A stretch of 64,000 nucleotides of DNA from Streptomyces sp. DSM 110735 (GTDB taxonomy: Bacteria > Actinomycetota > Actinomycetes > Streptomycetales > Streptomycetaceae). The translations under genes were made by a program, and so were the position numbers. The stretch lies in NCBI RefSeq assembly GCF_016482685.1, contig NZ_JACYHF010000007.1, forward strand, positions 290,917 through 354,916, in the 5' to 3' direction. Below, piece by piece: positions 10,984 to 20,200 of this stretch (position 1 is the first letter of the stretch; each line of letters opens with the position of its first letter). The notes beneath the pieces were generated by a model. That model made no database searches and was not told where the DNA came from. It saw only the letters and a list, made by a program, of their open reading frames with translations.

Positions 10984-11069
10984 GCCGGAGGCTGCCGTAT
11001 CGGGCGGGCATCAGCCTCGCGGCGGCGCTGCCGAGTTCGCCCTCCAAGTGCCGCCCCGCACCGCACCGT

Positions 11070-11630
11070 TCACACCAGTTCCGCCACCCTCCGCCCCGGC
11101 CTGTTCCGGCGCCAGCCCACGGTGAGGAAGGTGAGCATGGCCAGGGGCGGTACGGCGCAGACGGTCCAACTGGCGGCCAGGGGCGGGCCCGGCTGGTCGA
11201 GTACGTCGATGGCGTGGAGCGTGCCGCGGCCGTGACCGGCGGGGCCGTCGAGGGCGAAGGTGAAGTCCCACTTTCCGGGTTCCGGGAGTGCGGCGACGTC
11301 CAGTCCCCAGACGTCCAGCTTGCGGGGGTGACGGGACAGCGGGGAGACGCGGTCGTCCTTGTCGAGTCCGGGTCCGTCGATGGTGAGGGTGCCGGACTTG
11401 CCCGCGATGCCGCCTGCGGGGGCGAAGGTGAAGTCGAGGGACTGCATGGCACGCAGCGGCCACTGGGAGAAACCGACCGTGACGCGGTAGGGCCCTGCCT
11501 GCACCTGTTCGGTGTGGACGATGCCGACGGGTGCGTAGGCCGACGCCGGTGCGATGGGGACGAGGAGGAACGCGAGGGCGGTGACCACCGCGGTCGCGGC
11601 GGCGCGCAGGTGTGGGCGTACGGAGCGCAT
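11070..11630 (-). CDS. Secreted/membrane-anchored envelope protein, Met-rich operon gene 4
   Basis: A 186-aa protein with an N-terminal signal peptide (RSVRPHLRAAATAVVTALAF, cleavage near PASA-YA at about 31-32), a beta-rich extracytoplasmic domain and a C-terminal TM (about residues 153-173) ending in a basic tail. Sequence such as YRVTVGFSQWPLRAMQSLDFTFAP and PGKWDFTFALDG resembles the Ig-like fold of YtkA/FixH-type periplasmic domains. It starts 3 nt after the preceding operon gene, so translation is probably coupled. It is the last gene of the set that begins with the Met-rich protein at 15060; a role in metal handling or respiratory assembly is inferred from that context. Confidence 0.75.
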   Translation of the reverse strand: MRSVRPHLRAAATAVVTALAFLLVPIAPASAYAPVGIVHTEQVQAGPYRVTVGFSQWPLRAMQSLDFTFAPAGGIAGKSGTLTIDGPGLDKDDRVSPLSRHPRKLDVWGLDVAALPEPGKWDFTFALDGPAGHGRGTLHAIDVLDQPGPPLAASWTVCAVPPLAMLTFLTVGWRRNRPGRRVAELV

Positions 11631-11633
11631 GGG

Positions 11634-12797
11634 TCATCGGTCCTTCGTGGCAGGCGGGGTGGACTGCTCGCGCAGCAGGACGGCGAGCCGTGCGGCGAGG
11701 AAACCGGCGAGGGCGCCCGTGACCAGTCCCGTCCCGGCCATCGCCGGCAGAGTGACGGGGGTCGGACGGGATTCGCCGAGCAGTGCCTCCTGGACGGGCA
11801 TGGACACGGCGATCACGGCGCCGCCCAGCGCGCCCATGAGCTGCGGCGCGATACGGCCGGACCAGCCCCGCCTCCGGCACAGCCACAGGACCGCCGTCAC
11901 CGCGGCCGCGCCGAGGAGCGCGAACATCGGGATGTCGGAGGGCAGGTCGGGCGGGCTGTCGCCGAGGTTGTCGCGCAGCGGGAGTCCGACCGCGGCGGCG
12001 TAGACGTGAGCCGCCCACGGGGAGAACCACCACAGGACACCCTGCATGGCACCGAGGACCACCGCCATGACCAGGGCGGAGCCCGGACGGCCGAGGGTGA
12101 ACTGGCCCAGGATCAGCAGCAGGGTCGCGAAGAAGACGGTGCCGACGACCTCGGGCTCGACGGGCAGCGGAAGGGCGGAGAAGGCGTTCGCCGTGATCGG
12201 GCTGAAGACGATGAGCACGGGGATGCCGAGGACGAGTCCCGTCCTGCCCCACCGGGTCTCCCGCGCGGCGGCGAAGACGATGACGCTGCCCGCCATGGTC
12301 AGGGAGATGGCCACGAAGAGCCCGATGTGGGGCGGCGAGTCCAGGACGGCGTCGAAGCCGTACAGGGAGTGCCACCACAGGTCCAGGAGCCCGAAGAGCA
12401 GGAACAGGGCCGCTCCCGTACCGGTGATCAGGTAGCCCAGCGGGGCGCGGAACATCCCGCCGAAGACGCGGACCGGCCTGCCTCCGACGACCTGGTCCAC
12501 GGGCTGTCCGGCGCGCTGGGCGGCGGTCGCGAGCAGCACCACGACGAGGCTGGTGACACCGGCGACGGCGCTGCCGGAGTACAGCACGAGGTGGGACAGG
12601 GTGAAGAAGGTGTCCGGACCCACGTCGACGTGCCACTGGATGTCCCAGCTCAGACCGAGCAGGGAGGTGAGGGTGCCGAGGAGGACGAGATGGGCGGCGA
12701 GCGGCCCGGCCCGCCCGCCGCGGGACAGCCGGGCGGCGGCGGACGACGGAACCGGCTGAGGAGCCGTGATTCCGGTGAGGGGCAGTCCTGTGCTCAT
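11634..12797 (-). CDS. Polytopic membrane protein, Met-rich operon gene 3
   Basis: A 387-aa integral membrane protein with about nine or ten hydrophobic helices. Conserved-looking polar residues sit in or near membrane segments: WDIQWHVDVGPDTFFTLSHL, LWWHSLYGFDAV, DSPPHIGLF, PMFALLG. The clustered His residues suggest metal or haem contact, but this is inference; I recognise no named family. AAGG lies 8 nt before the ATG. Spacing to the upstream gene (38 bp) and the downstream gene (3 bp) supports one operon with the Met-rich protein. Confidence 0.78.
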   Translation of the reverse strand: MSTGLPLTGITAPQPVPSSAAARLSRGGRAGPLAAHLVLLGTLTSLLGLSWDIQWHVDVGPDTFFTLSHLVLYSGSAVAGVTSLVVVLLATAAQRAGQPVDQVVGGRPVRVFGGMFRAPLGYLITGTGAALFLLFGLLDLWWHSLYGFDAVLDSPPHIGLFVAISLTMAGSVIVFAAARETRWGRTGLVLGIPVLIVFSPITANAFSALPLPVEPEVVGTVFFATLLLILGQFTLGRPGSALVMAVVLGAMQGVLWWFSPWAAHVYAAAVGLPLRDNLGDSPPDLPSDIPMFALLGAAAVTAVLWLCRRRGWSGRIAPQLMGALGGAVIAVSMPVQEALLGESRPTPVTLPAMAGTGLVTGALAGFLAARLAVLLREQSTPPATKDR

Positions 12798-12835
12798 GGT
12801 CTTGCCTTTCTCATGGGGGGTGAAGTCGGCGCGGG

Positions 12836-13267
12836 TCAGCCGGAGACCGCCAGCGGGAAGTCGAGCCGGTCGCCGCGCCTGCCGTCGTCGACGCCGACGC
12901 GGAGGACCCAGCGCCCGGGCGTCATGAGGTGGAGGGAGGCGGAGTACCGGCCGGTCCCTCGGAACCGCGCGGGTGCCGTCGGCGTCGCGTGTCCGGCGGT
13001 GGGCAGTACGGCCTGGAGCGTGACGGTGGGAGGGGGACCGCCCTCGGCTTTCCGGCGCGGGGTCACCCGGATGTCGACCGTCACGGCACCGGCGCGCGGA
13101 TCGGCAACGGTCACGGTCACTTCCTCGGTGGCGCTGCCTCCGGTCAGGGAGACGGAGTCGTTCACCCAGTACGGCGCGAGGGCGACGGCCACGAGGGCGA
13201 CGGTCACCGCCAGCAGGACCGCGGCACCCGCGTACAGGAACCGGACCGCGGGGACACGGGCGTTCAC
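12836..13267 (-). CDS. Single-TM envelope protein, Met-rich operon gene 2
   Basis: A 143-aa protein starting at GTG 13267, which overlaps the stop of the preceding gene as GTGA. GGAGGAG lies 5 nt upstream. An N-terminal membrane anchor (about residues 8-30) is followed by a beta-rich extracytoplasmic domain ending HLMTPGRWVLRVGVDDG, a FixH/YtkA-like pattern. The longer upstream frame (to 13348) is only the previous gene read in another frame. Translational coupling implies stoichiometric expression with the Met-rich protein. Confidence 0.75.
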   Translation of the reverse strand: MNARVPAVRFLYAGAAVLLAVTVALVAVALAPYWVNDSVSLTGGSATEEVTVTVADPRAGAVTVDIRVTPRRKAEGGPPPTVTLQAVLPTAGHATPTAPARFRGTGRYSASLHLMTPGRWVLRVGVDDGRRGDRLDFPLAVSG

Positions 13268-15060
13268 CGTGCTCCTCCCGTGGGCGGGGCGACGCGCAGG
13301 AGGTACGGGACGGTCAGGACGGCGTTGTCCCGCTCGGCCTGGATCCACACGCGGTAGTAACCGGCGGCGGGGAAGGCGTACACGAAGGAGACGTCCGGTC
13401 CGTAGGCGGCGACTGTCTCGTCGGCGGGGCTGTCACCGTTGACCGGCATCAAGCCGCTCATGGAGCCGGACGCCATGGAGTCCATGCCGTGGGTGGGCGT
13501 GTCCCCCATGTCATGCGCCGACCCCATGTCCCCCTCCTTTTTCATGGGGGCAGAGCCCATGGAGGTCGCACCCATGGAGGTCGAGCCCATGGACGCGGCG
13601 CCCATGGAGGTCGAGCCCATAGGTCCCGAGCCCATAGACGCCGAGCCCATCTCCCCACCCATGGAGTGCGCGTGGGCCCACACATCCGCGCCCTGGGCCG
13701 CCTCCCCGAGGCGCGTCCGGCTGGTCGCCGCCGCCCTGTCGAGCGGCCCGACCACGATCATGTGCCCGATCATGCCGAGCCACGGCTGCAGCGAAGATGT
13801 GTCACCGACCCGAGCGGTCAGCGTGCTCGCCGCGCCCGCCCGGGGCGAGAGGGCCGACAACCGCACCCGTACGCCGTCCACGGTCCGCGTACCCGGTCCC
13901 TGCGGGACGAGCGCGGCGGGCAGCTCCGTGTCCTTGCCGGACGCGGACGCGGACGCGGACAAGGCGGCACCGGTGACCGTCAGACCCGTCCCCGAGCGGA
14001 GCTGCTGGACCCCGCCGCCCCGGCGGGCGATCTCGGCGGACACGGCGTAGTGGCCCGCGGCGGTCGGCCGCAGCCGGACCTCGTACGCCCCGGGGGCGGT
14101 GCGTACGGGATGCAGATGCCAGAGCTGCCCGGTGGGCCCGATCACCACCAGGTGCATCAGCGCCCCGTCGTGCACGACCAGGTCGTCCGCCGGGAGACCG
14201 GTGGAGCCGTCGGTCACGTGCAGCCGGAGCGTGACCGGTCTCCCCGTGGCGGTCGTGGACGGCGCGAGCATGAGCGCGGCGGGCGGGCGGGAGTGGTCGC
14301 TCGACACCGGGCGGACGACCGCGTACGGGTCGGCGACGTTGTCCTGTGTGGCGTCCACGTCCCGGCCCGGTGCGGGCGGTGCGGGCAGGGAGGCGGACAG
14401 CAGCGCGGCGGTGACGGCCGTCGCCAGCGCGGCCACGACACCGGCGGCGGGCATCAGCACCCAGCCCCCGCGCCGGGCTCTGACGGCGACGAGCAGGGTC
14501 ACCAGGATGAGCACCCCGGCGGCCACGAAGCCCGCGAACACGGCGAGTTCGGGGGGCGAGGTGCGCTGGGCGGGGACCACGAAGGGGATGCGTGCCGTAC
14601 GGCTGCCGTCGTGGACGACGAGTTCCCAGGGCCCCGCCCGGTCGATGCGCAGGGCGCCCCCGTACGAGCCGGGTTCGGCGCCGAGCCTGACCGAGGTGCT
14701 GCTGGTGGTCGTGCCCGCCGTGGCACCGGCCGCCCGGTCCGCCGAGACGCCCGTCGGGACGGTGCCGAGGCGCAGGGTGCCCGGTGCGGTGCCCCGGTGG
14801 GTGAGGACGTCGACATGCAGCGGGCCGGGCAAACCGGTGACGCGGCGCAGGACGAAGGTGAGGTCGCGGTCGCCGAGCGTCTGCGCGATCTGGAGGTCGC
14901 CTCCGGTCGAGGAGTCCGCCCGTGCCGGGGCGGACAGGGCGAGACACAGACCCAGGGCGCAGAGCACCGCCACGAGCGCGCCGACCGCGCGGGAGCCGCC
15001 CGGTGCGGCCCTGGCTCCGGGCGCACTGCGGGCAGGCGGGGAAGGGGAGTTGACGTTCAC
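13264..15060 (-). CDS. Membrane protein with methionine-rich repeat, putative copper handling
   Basis: A 598-aa envelope protein. Residues ~24-48 are a signal sequence ending APARA-DS. A first beta domain is followed by two TM segments (about 173-193 and 200-224). A second extracytoplasmic domain carries MHLVVIGPTGQLWHLHP (residues 302-318) and MIGHMIVVGP. Residues 467-538 hold an array of [SA]MGS[TAG] pentads (more than a dozen Met) ending in HDMGDTPTHGMDSM, followed by a third beta segment (YAFPAAGYYRVWIQ). Met/His-rich arrays of this kind bind Cu(I) or Ag(I) in CopB/PcoE-type proteins; the copper role here is inferred. The repeat is built from a 15-bp DNA unit at about 13552-13660. First gene of a four-gene operon. 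Confidence 0.82.
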   Translation of the reverse strand: MNVNSPSPPARSAPGARAAPGGSRAVGALVAVLCALGLCLALSAPARADSSTGGDLQIAQTLGDRDLTFVLRRVTGLPGPLHVDVLTHRGTAPGTLRLGTVPTGVSADRAAGATAGTTTSSTSVRLGAEPGSYGGALRIDRAGPWELVVHDGSRTARIPFVVPAQRTSPPELAVFAGFVAAGVLILVTLLVAVRARRGGWVLMPAAGVVAALATAVTAALLSASLPAPPAPGRDVDATQDNVADPYAVVRPVSSDHSRPPAALMLAPSTTATGRPVTLRLHVTDGSTGLPADDLVVHDGALMHLVVIGPTGQLWHLHPVRTAPGAYEVRLRPTAAGHYAVSAEIARRGGGVQQLRSGTGLTVTGAALSASASASGKDTELPAALVPQGPGTRTVDGVRVRLSALSPRAGAASTLTARVGDTSSLQPWLGMIGHMIVVGPLDRAAATSRTRLGEAAQGADVWAHAHSMGGEMGSASMGSGPMGSTSMGAASMGSTSMGATSMGSAPMKKEGDMGSAHDMGDTPTHGMDSMASGSMSGLMPVNGDSPADETVAAYGPDVSFVYAFPAAGYYRVWIQAERDNAVLTVPYLLRVAPPTGGAR

Positions 15061-15268
15061 GCGGCAGACAGTAGGAAGCGCACCGGCACGGCGTCGTCAC
15101 GCGGACGGGGCACTCGTGGTCCCCCGCGCGGGGGACCTTCCCTCCTTCGTCGGCGGGAGTTCCGCCCCCGTGCGGCCCATGAGAATGGTGCGGGACATGT
15201 GTGCGCCCACCATGGTCCGCCGCCCGGCCGGGGCGGCGCGGGGAGGGAGGGACGGTGAGGGAGGGACG
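15061..15268. other. Divergent promoter region, Met-rich operon / two-component system
   Basis: 208 bp between the divergent operons. Purine-rich direct repeats GGGAGGGACGGTG occur twice (15245-15257 and 15259-15271); the second holds the GTG start and ribosome site of the kinase. No convincing -35/-10 pair was found. Control of the envelope operon by the adjacent response regulator is plausible from the arrangement. Confidence 0.4.
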
Positions 15269-16450
15269 GTGTCCGCTCGGACGGACGGCGTGAGCGGGTC
15301 CCTGACCCGTCAGTCGATCATGGTGGCGGGGTTCTGCCTGCTCGCGGACGTGTTCGCGTTCTGCTACGAGGGCCGGGAGGTGTACTCCCCCGTGGCCTTC
15401 TGGTGTCTCCTCGCGGGCGTGGTCCTCGCGGACGCTGCCCTGGCGAGTCCGGCGCGGCTGTCGGGAGTCGTGGCCTTCGCGCAGGCGGCGCTGGCGGTCG
15501 CCGGGGCGCTGGCGCTGCCCGGCGGCACCCCGCTGCCGGACGTCAACGACGCGGGGCTGCTCATCGCGGCCTACCGGGCAGGTGCGTGGCTGCACGGACT
15601 CCCGGCCGTACTGGCCCTGCTGTATCTGCTCACCGGGTCGCTCGCCGCACGCGTGCTCGGCGGCACCGATGTCACCGAGTGGCGGCTCCTCCTGCTGCAC
15701 GCGGTGAAGGAGGCTCTGCTCGCCTGGCTGGTCGGCCGCTACACCACCGCCCGGGGCGCCCACATCGCCGAGCTGCGGCAGCGGGCCGTACGGGAGCGGG
15801 AGCGGGCTCGGCAGGCGCTCGCGGACGCCATCGCCGGGGAGCGCAGCGCCATCGCACGCGACCTGCACGACGTCATCGCCCACCATGTGAGCGCTATCGG
15901 CGTCCACGCGGGCGCCGCCCGGCTGGGACTCGGTGCCCGGGAGGCGTCGCCGGTGTCGACGGCGCTCACGGCGGTGGAGACCTCCAGCCGCGCGGCCCTG
16001 CTCGACCTGCGCCGCCTGCTCGACTTCCTGCACGACAGCCCGGTGGAGGGCGCGCGGCAGCCGGGGCTGGACAACCTCGACGAGCTGACGGACGCCGTGT
16101 CCGCCGCCGGACTCCGGACGACGGTGACCGTCGAGGGTGTTCGCCGCCAACTGGAGGACTCCCTCGACATCGCCGCCTACCGCGTGGTGCAGGAGATGCT
16201 GACCAACGCCCTCCGGCACGGCGACGGCGAGGTCGACGTGGCGCTGCGTTTCGAGCCCGCGTCGCTCACGATCGCCGCCGTCAACCCGGTGGCCGCCGCC
16301 CGGCGTCACCTCGTGACCGGCTCCCCGCACCGGGGGCTCGAAGGCATCAGCAGCCGCGCCGGGATGTTCGACGGCGTCGCCGCCTACGGCCCTGTCGCGG
16401 GCGGCGGCGCCTGGAAGACCACCGTCACCTTTCCCCTGGACGGCACATGA
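15269..16450 (+). CDS. NarL-type sensor histidine kinase
   Basis: About 393 aa. Five or so TM helices fill residues ~10-165, then a short coiled segment leads to a HisKA_3 dimerisation domain with phospho-acceptor His in AIARDLHDVIAHHVSAIGVHAGAAR-type sequence (16 residues of it are ARDLHDVIAHHVSAIG). An HATPase_c domain follows (VVQEMLTNALRHG N-box, GLEGISSRAGMFDG G-box). The start is uncertain: GTG 15269 has GAGGGAGGG just upstream, while in-frame ATGs at 15182 and later are possible. It shares ATGA with the next gene. The signal is not evident; proximity suggests envelope metal or redox stress. Confidence 0.88.
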   Translation: MSARTDGVSGSLTRQSIMVAGFCLLADVFAFCYEGREVYSPVAFWCLLAGVVLADAALASPARLSGVVAFAQAALAVAGALALPGGTPLPDVNDAGLLIAAYRAGAWLHGLPAVLALLYLLTGSLAARVLGGTDVTEWRLLLLHAVKEALLAWLVGRYTTARGAHIAELRQRAVRERERARQALADAIAGERSAIARDLHDVIAHHVSAIGVHAGAARLGLGAREASPVSTALTAVETSSRAALLDLRRLLDFLHDSPVEGARQPGLDNLDELTDAVSAAGLRTTVTVEGVRRQLEDSLDIAAYRVVQEMLTNALRHGDGEVDVALRFEPASLTIAAVNPVAAARRHLVTGSPHRGLEGISSRAGMFDGVAAYGPVAGGGAWKTTVTFPLDGT

Positions 16451-17157
16451 GCCTGCGTATCCTCCTGGCCGACGACCACGCCATGTTCCGCTCGGGACTC
16501 AAGGCGGTCCTGAGCACCCAGCCCGACCTGTGCTGCGTCGGTGAGGCGGACGACGGCCAGACCGCCGTCGAGGAGGCGGCACGGCTGGCGCCCGACATCG
16601 CCGTCCTGGACATCCGTATGCCACGCCTGGACGGGCTCCGCGCGGCGGAGCGCATCCTCGCCCGGCCGGGGAACACCACCCGGGTCATCGTGCTCACCAC
16701 GTACGACGACGACAGTTACGTCTACCGCGCCCTGCACATGGGAGCCAGCGGGTTCCTGCTGAAGAGCGCCTCGCCGGAGGAGACCATCGCGGCGGTGCGC
16801 GTCGCCGCGCGCGGAGACGCCCTGATCGACCCCTCCGTCACCCGCCGTCTCATCTCCCGGTTCGCCGGAAGCATCGCCCCGCCCGCGTCCTCCGCCGAAC
16901 TGGACCGGCTGACGGCCCGGGAGCACGACGTCCTGCTCCTGCTGGCCCAGGCGCACAGCAACGGGGAGATCGCCCGCCGTCTCGGCATCGGCGACGAGAC
17001 GGTCAAGACCCATGTCTCCCGCATTCTGGCCAAGCTCGGCCTGCGCGACCGCACCCAGGCGGTCGTGTACGCCGCCTCCCACCGGCTGACGGCGCCGCCG
17101 CCGCGCACGCAGGACACGGCCCGGCGCTGGGGCGGGGGCGGGCGCCGCCCGCGGTGA
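16447..17157 (+). CDS. NarL/LuxR-family response regulator
   Basis: A 236-aa cytoplasmic regulator. The receiver domain (1-120) has LLADDHAMFRSGL (acidic pocket), phospho-acceptor Asp in VLDIRMPRLDGL, VIVLTTYDDD and Lys in GFLLKSASPEE. The C-terminal LuxR-type HTH is LTAREHDVLLLLAQAHSNGE with IGDETVKTHVSRILAKLGLRDR. The start codon overlaps the kinase stop (ATGA), so the pair is translationally coupled. A basic Gly/Arg tail ends the protein. A likely target is the divergent Met-rich operon, by position only. Confidence 0.95.
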   Translation: MSLRILLADDHAMFRSGLKAVLSTQPDLCCVGEADDGQTAVEEAARLAPDIAVLDIRMPRLDGLRAAERILARPGNTTRVIVLTTYDDDSYVYRALHMGASGFLLKSASPEETIAAVRVAARGDALIDPSVTRRLISRFAGSIAPPASSAELDRLTAREHDVLLLLAQAHSNGEIARRLGIGDETVKTHVSRILAKLGLRDRTQAVVYAASHRLTAPPPRTQDTARRWGGGGRRPR

Positions 17158-17261
17158 ACGACCTCCCGGTGCCCCCTCCGTCCCGCCCCGCCCCCTCGCG
17201 CCAACGCCCCCGCCGAAGGACACTCGTACGCAACGGAGTTGTCGCCGGAGGGGGACGGGAC

Positions 17262-20200
17262 GTGCGGGACGGGCATCGGGTGGAGGCGGAGCGGCTGCTG
17301 GTGCGGGCCGTGGAGGAGGAAGTGCGCAGGTCGGGGGGTCGGGCCGACGGGGCGGCGTTGCTGGCGCGGGCGCGGGACGGGCTTGACGGGATGGCGCTCG
17401 CGGCGGCGGAGGAGTACGAGGCGTACACGCGGGCGCTGGACGACTCGGAGTCGGGGCTCAGTTTCGGGCAGCGGTATGCGAAGGAGGGCGCCGGAACTCC
17501 CCTGGTCGTGGCGTCCGTTGCCGCCGTCGCCGCCGCAGTCGCCGATCTGTCCCTCGGAACCGGCGCGGGTACGGCGCTCGGCGCGGGCGTCGTCGTGGGC
17601 GTGGCCGGGGCTGCCACGACCGTCGTGAAGGTGGCCGGCGCGCATCTGCCCGCCGCGCACCACCGCAAGGGCGCGGCCGGACAGCCGGGCGGGCCCGAGC
17701 AGTTGCGGCTGCAGTGGCTGACGGCGCTGGAGGTGCGCGGTATCCGCCCCTTCCTGGACCAGCAGCGGATGCTCGGCGCGGCGCAGGGCGCGCGGAAGCA
17801 GAAGAAGGGCGCCCCGTCGCTGCGCGGCGCGGACAAGAGCGCGGCGGCCAGGCGGCGTACGGTCCTTGAGCAGTCCTTCGGGCAACTCCCGGAGAAAGAA
17901 GGCGTGTTCGCGGGGCGACGGCAGGAGCTGGCGCGGATCGCGCAGTGGGCGCAGGCGGCCCGCGCGGCGACCGAGACCCGGCCGACGGTGGTCGTGCTGC
18001 ACGGGGAGCCCGGTTCGGGGCGCAGCGCGCTCGCGGTGCGGGCGGCGCACGAGCTGCGCGACCACTTCCGGGGCGCGGTCGTGGTGGACCTGCGCGGCGA
18101 GGGTCGCGAGACGCCCCCGCTGTCCACCCGTGACGCCCTGCTGCATCTGCTCAACCGACTCGGCGCGCCCCGCGAGCAGTTGCTGTTCCGCGAGCATGCC
18201 TCCACCGAGCAACAGGTCAGACGGCTGGCCGGGTTGTATCACCGGCATCTGACCGGGCTGCCGGTGACGATCGTCCTGGACGACGCCTCCGACCCGGAGC
18301 AGGTGACCGCGCTGCTGCCCGAGCGCTCCGACAGCCTGGTCCTGGTCACCTCCCGCGCCCCGCTGGCACTGCCCGACGAACTGCCCGCCTGGGTGCATCA
18401 GTTGCCGGTCGACGCCCTGGACTCAGCCGCCTCCGAGGAGTTGCTGAACGCGTCCGCGCAGGACAGCACACAGCCCTACGACGCCGAATCCATCGAAAAG
18501 ATCCGGGAGTTGTGCGGCGGGCTGCCCCTGGCGCTGCGCTGCGCGGGTTCCGCCCTCGGACCTCGCACCGCGCATCAACTCGCCGCGGATCTGGGGGCGT
18601 ACGGTCCGGTCGAGCCGGTGGAGCGGGCGCTGTGGCTGCGCTACGCCGACCAGTCCGAGGACGCCCGCAGGCTGCTGCGCCGTCTCGCGCTCGCCGGGCG
18701 CGCCTCGCTCGGCGCCGCGGCCGCCGCCGCGCTGCTCGCCACCGACGAGGAGGCGGCCGGACGGCAGCTCGCCGCGCTCACCCGCGCCGGTCTGATCGAC
18801 CATGTGCGCGGCAGCCGCTACCGGCTGCACGACCTGGTGCGCGCCTTCGCCCAGGCGCGCCTCCTCGACGAGGAGGACCCGGCCGAGCGCACAGCCGCCC
18901 AGGAGCGGCTGATCGTGAACTACGGGGAGCTGGCCGACTCGGTGCTGCGCCTGGTCGACGGCAACATGTCGACCCGCTCGGACCGCTTCGGCTCGCACGG
19001 CTTCACCTCCCTTGAGGAGGCGCTGCGCTGGCTGGACGACGAGTCGAGCTTCATCACGGCCACGCTGCGCCGCGCCGAGGGCGTCGACCAGGGCGCCGTG
19101 CTGAACCTGCTCGGCGCGCTGTGCGACTACTGCCTGCTGCGCGGCGACCTCTACCGCCTCGGTGAGATCAACGACCTCGCGCAGGCTGTCGACGAGGGTC
19201 TGCTGGTGCGCTCGGTGCAGTGGCGCACCGGCATCGCGGCCCGTCAGCTCGGCGAGCTGGACAAGGCGCGCACCACGCTGACCTCGGTCGTGGACCTGTA
19301 CCGGGAGGCGCACCACGACGCGGGCGCCGCCCGTGCCCTGTGCTCGCTCGGCATCACCCTGCACCACCAGGGCAACCTCACCGAGGCGGCGGCGCGGCTC
19401 CAGGAGGCGCTGGACCTCCAGGCGGCTCCCCAGTTGGCGACGGACCGCGCCTGGACGATGCACGCGCTCGGCGCCGTCCAGCGCGACCGCGCCCGGCTGC
19501 CCGAGGCACTGGACCTGCTGAAGCGCTCCCTGGTGCTGCACCGCGCGGGCGGCTCCCTGCACGGCGAGGCATGGGCCCACTACCAGCTCGGGCAGCTCGC
19601 GCTGCGCCTCGGCGACGTACCGCGTGCGGAGCGGGAGCTGCGCGCCGCCCTGGAGCGCTACGGCCGGACCCGTGACGCGCGCGGCGAGGCGTGGGCGCTG
19701 ACCCAGTTGGGCCGGGTCCGGCTGTTCGACGGCGATGCCTCGGCCGCCGTGGAGGCGCTGCGCCAGGCCGCCGCCCGGCATGTGGAGAACGAGGACGCGC
19801 GCGGCGAGGCGTGGACCCTCTTCCACCTCGGGCAGGCGCTGGAGGAGACCGGCGACCTGGACCGGGCGGTACGGGAGCTGGAGCGCTCGCGCACGATGTT
19901 CTCCCGGATGCGGGACGTGTACGGACTCGCCTGCGCCCGGCACCACTCGGCGCGGGTCACCCGGGACCAGCGCGCCGCGCAGACCGGTTCGCTGCGCAAC
20001 TCCGGCTTCGCCCGTCAGTTGCTGATGGACGCCCGCGCCGACTTCCAGCGCATCGGGGTCGCCCACGGCGAGGCGTGGACCTGCCTGGAGCTGGCGGTGG
20101 TGGACGCGGGCAACGGGCGCACCCAGCAGGCGCTGACCCTGTGCGACGAGGCGCTGACGCTGTTCACGTCGTACGGCGACCGGCGCGGCGAGGACTGGGC

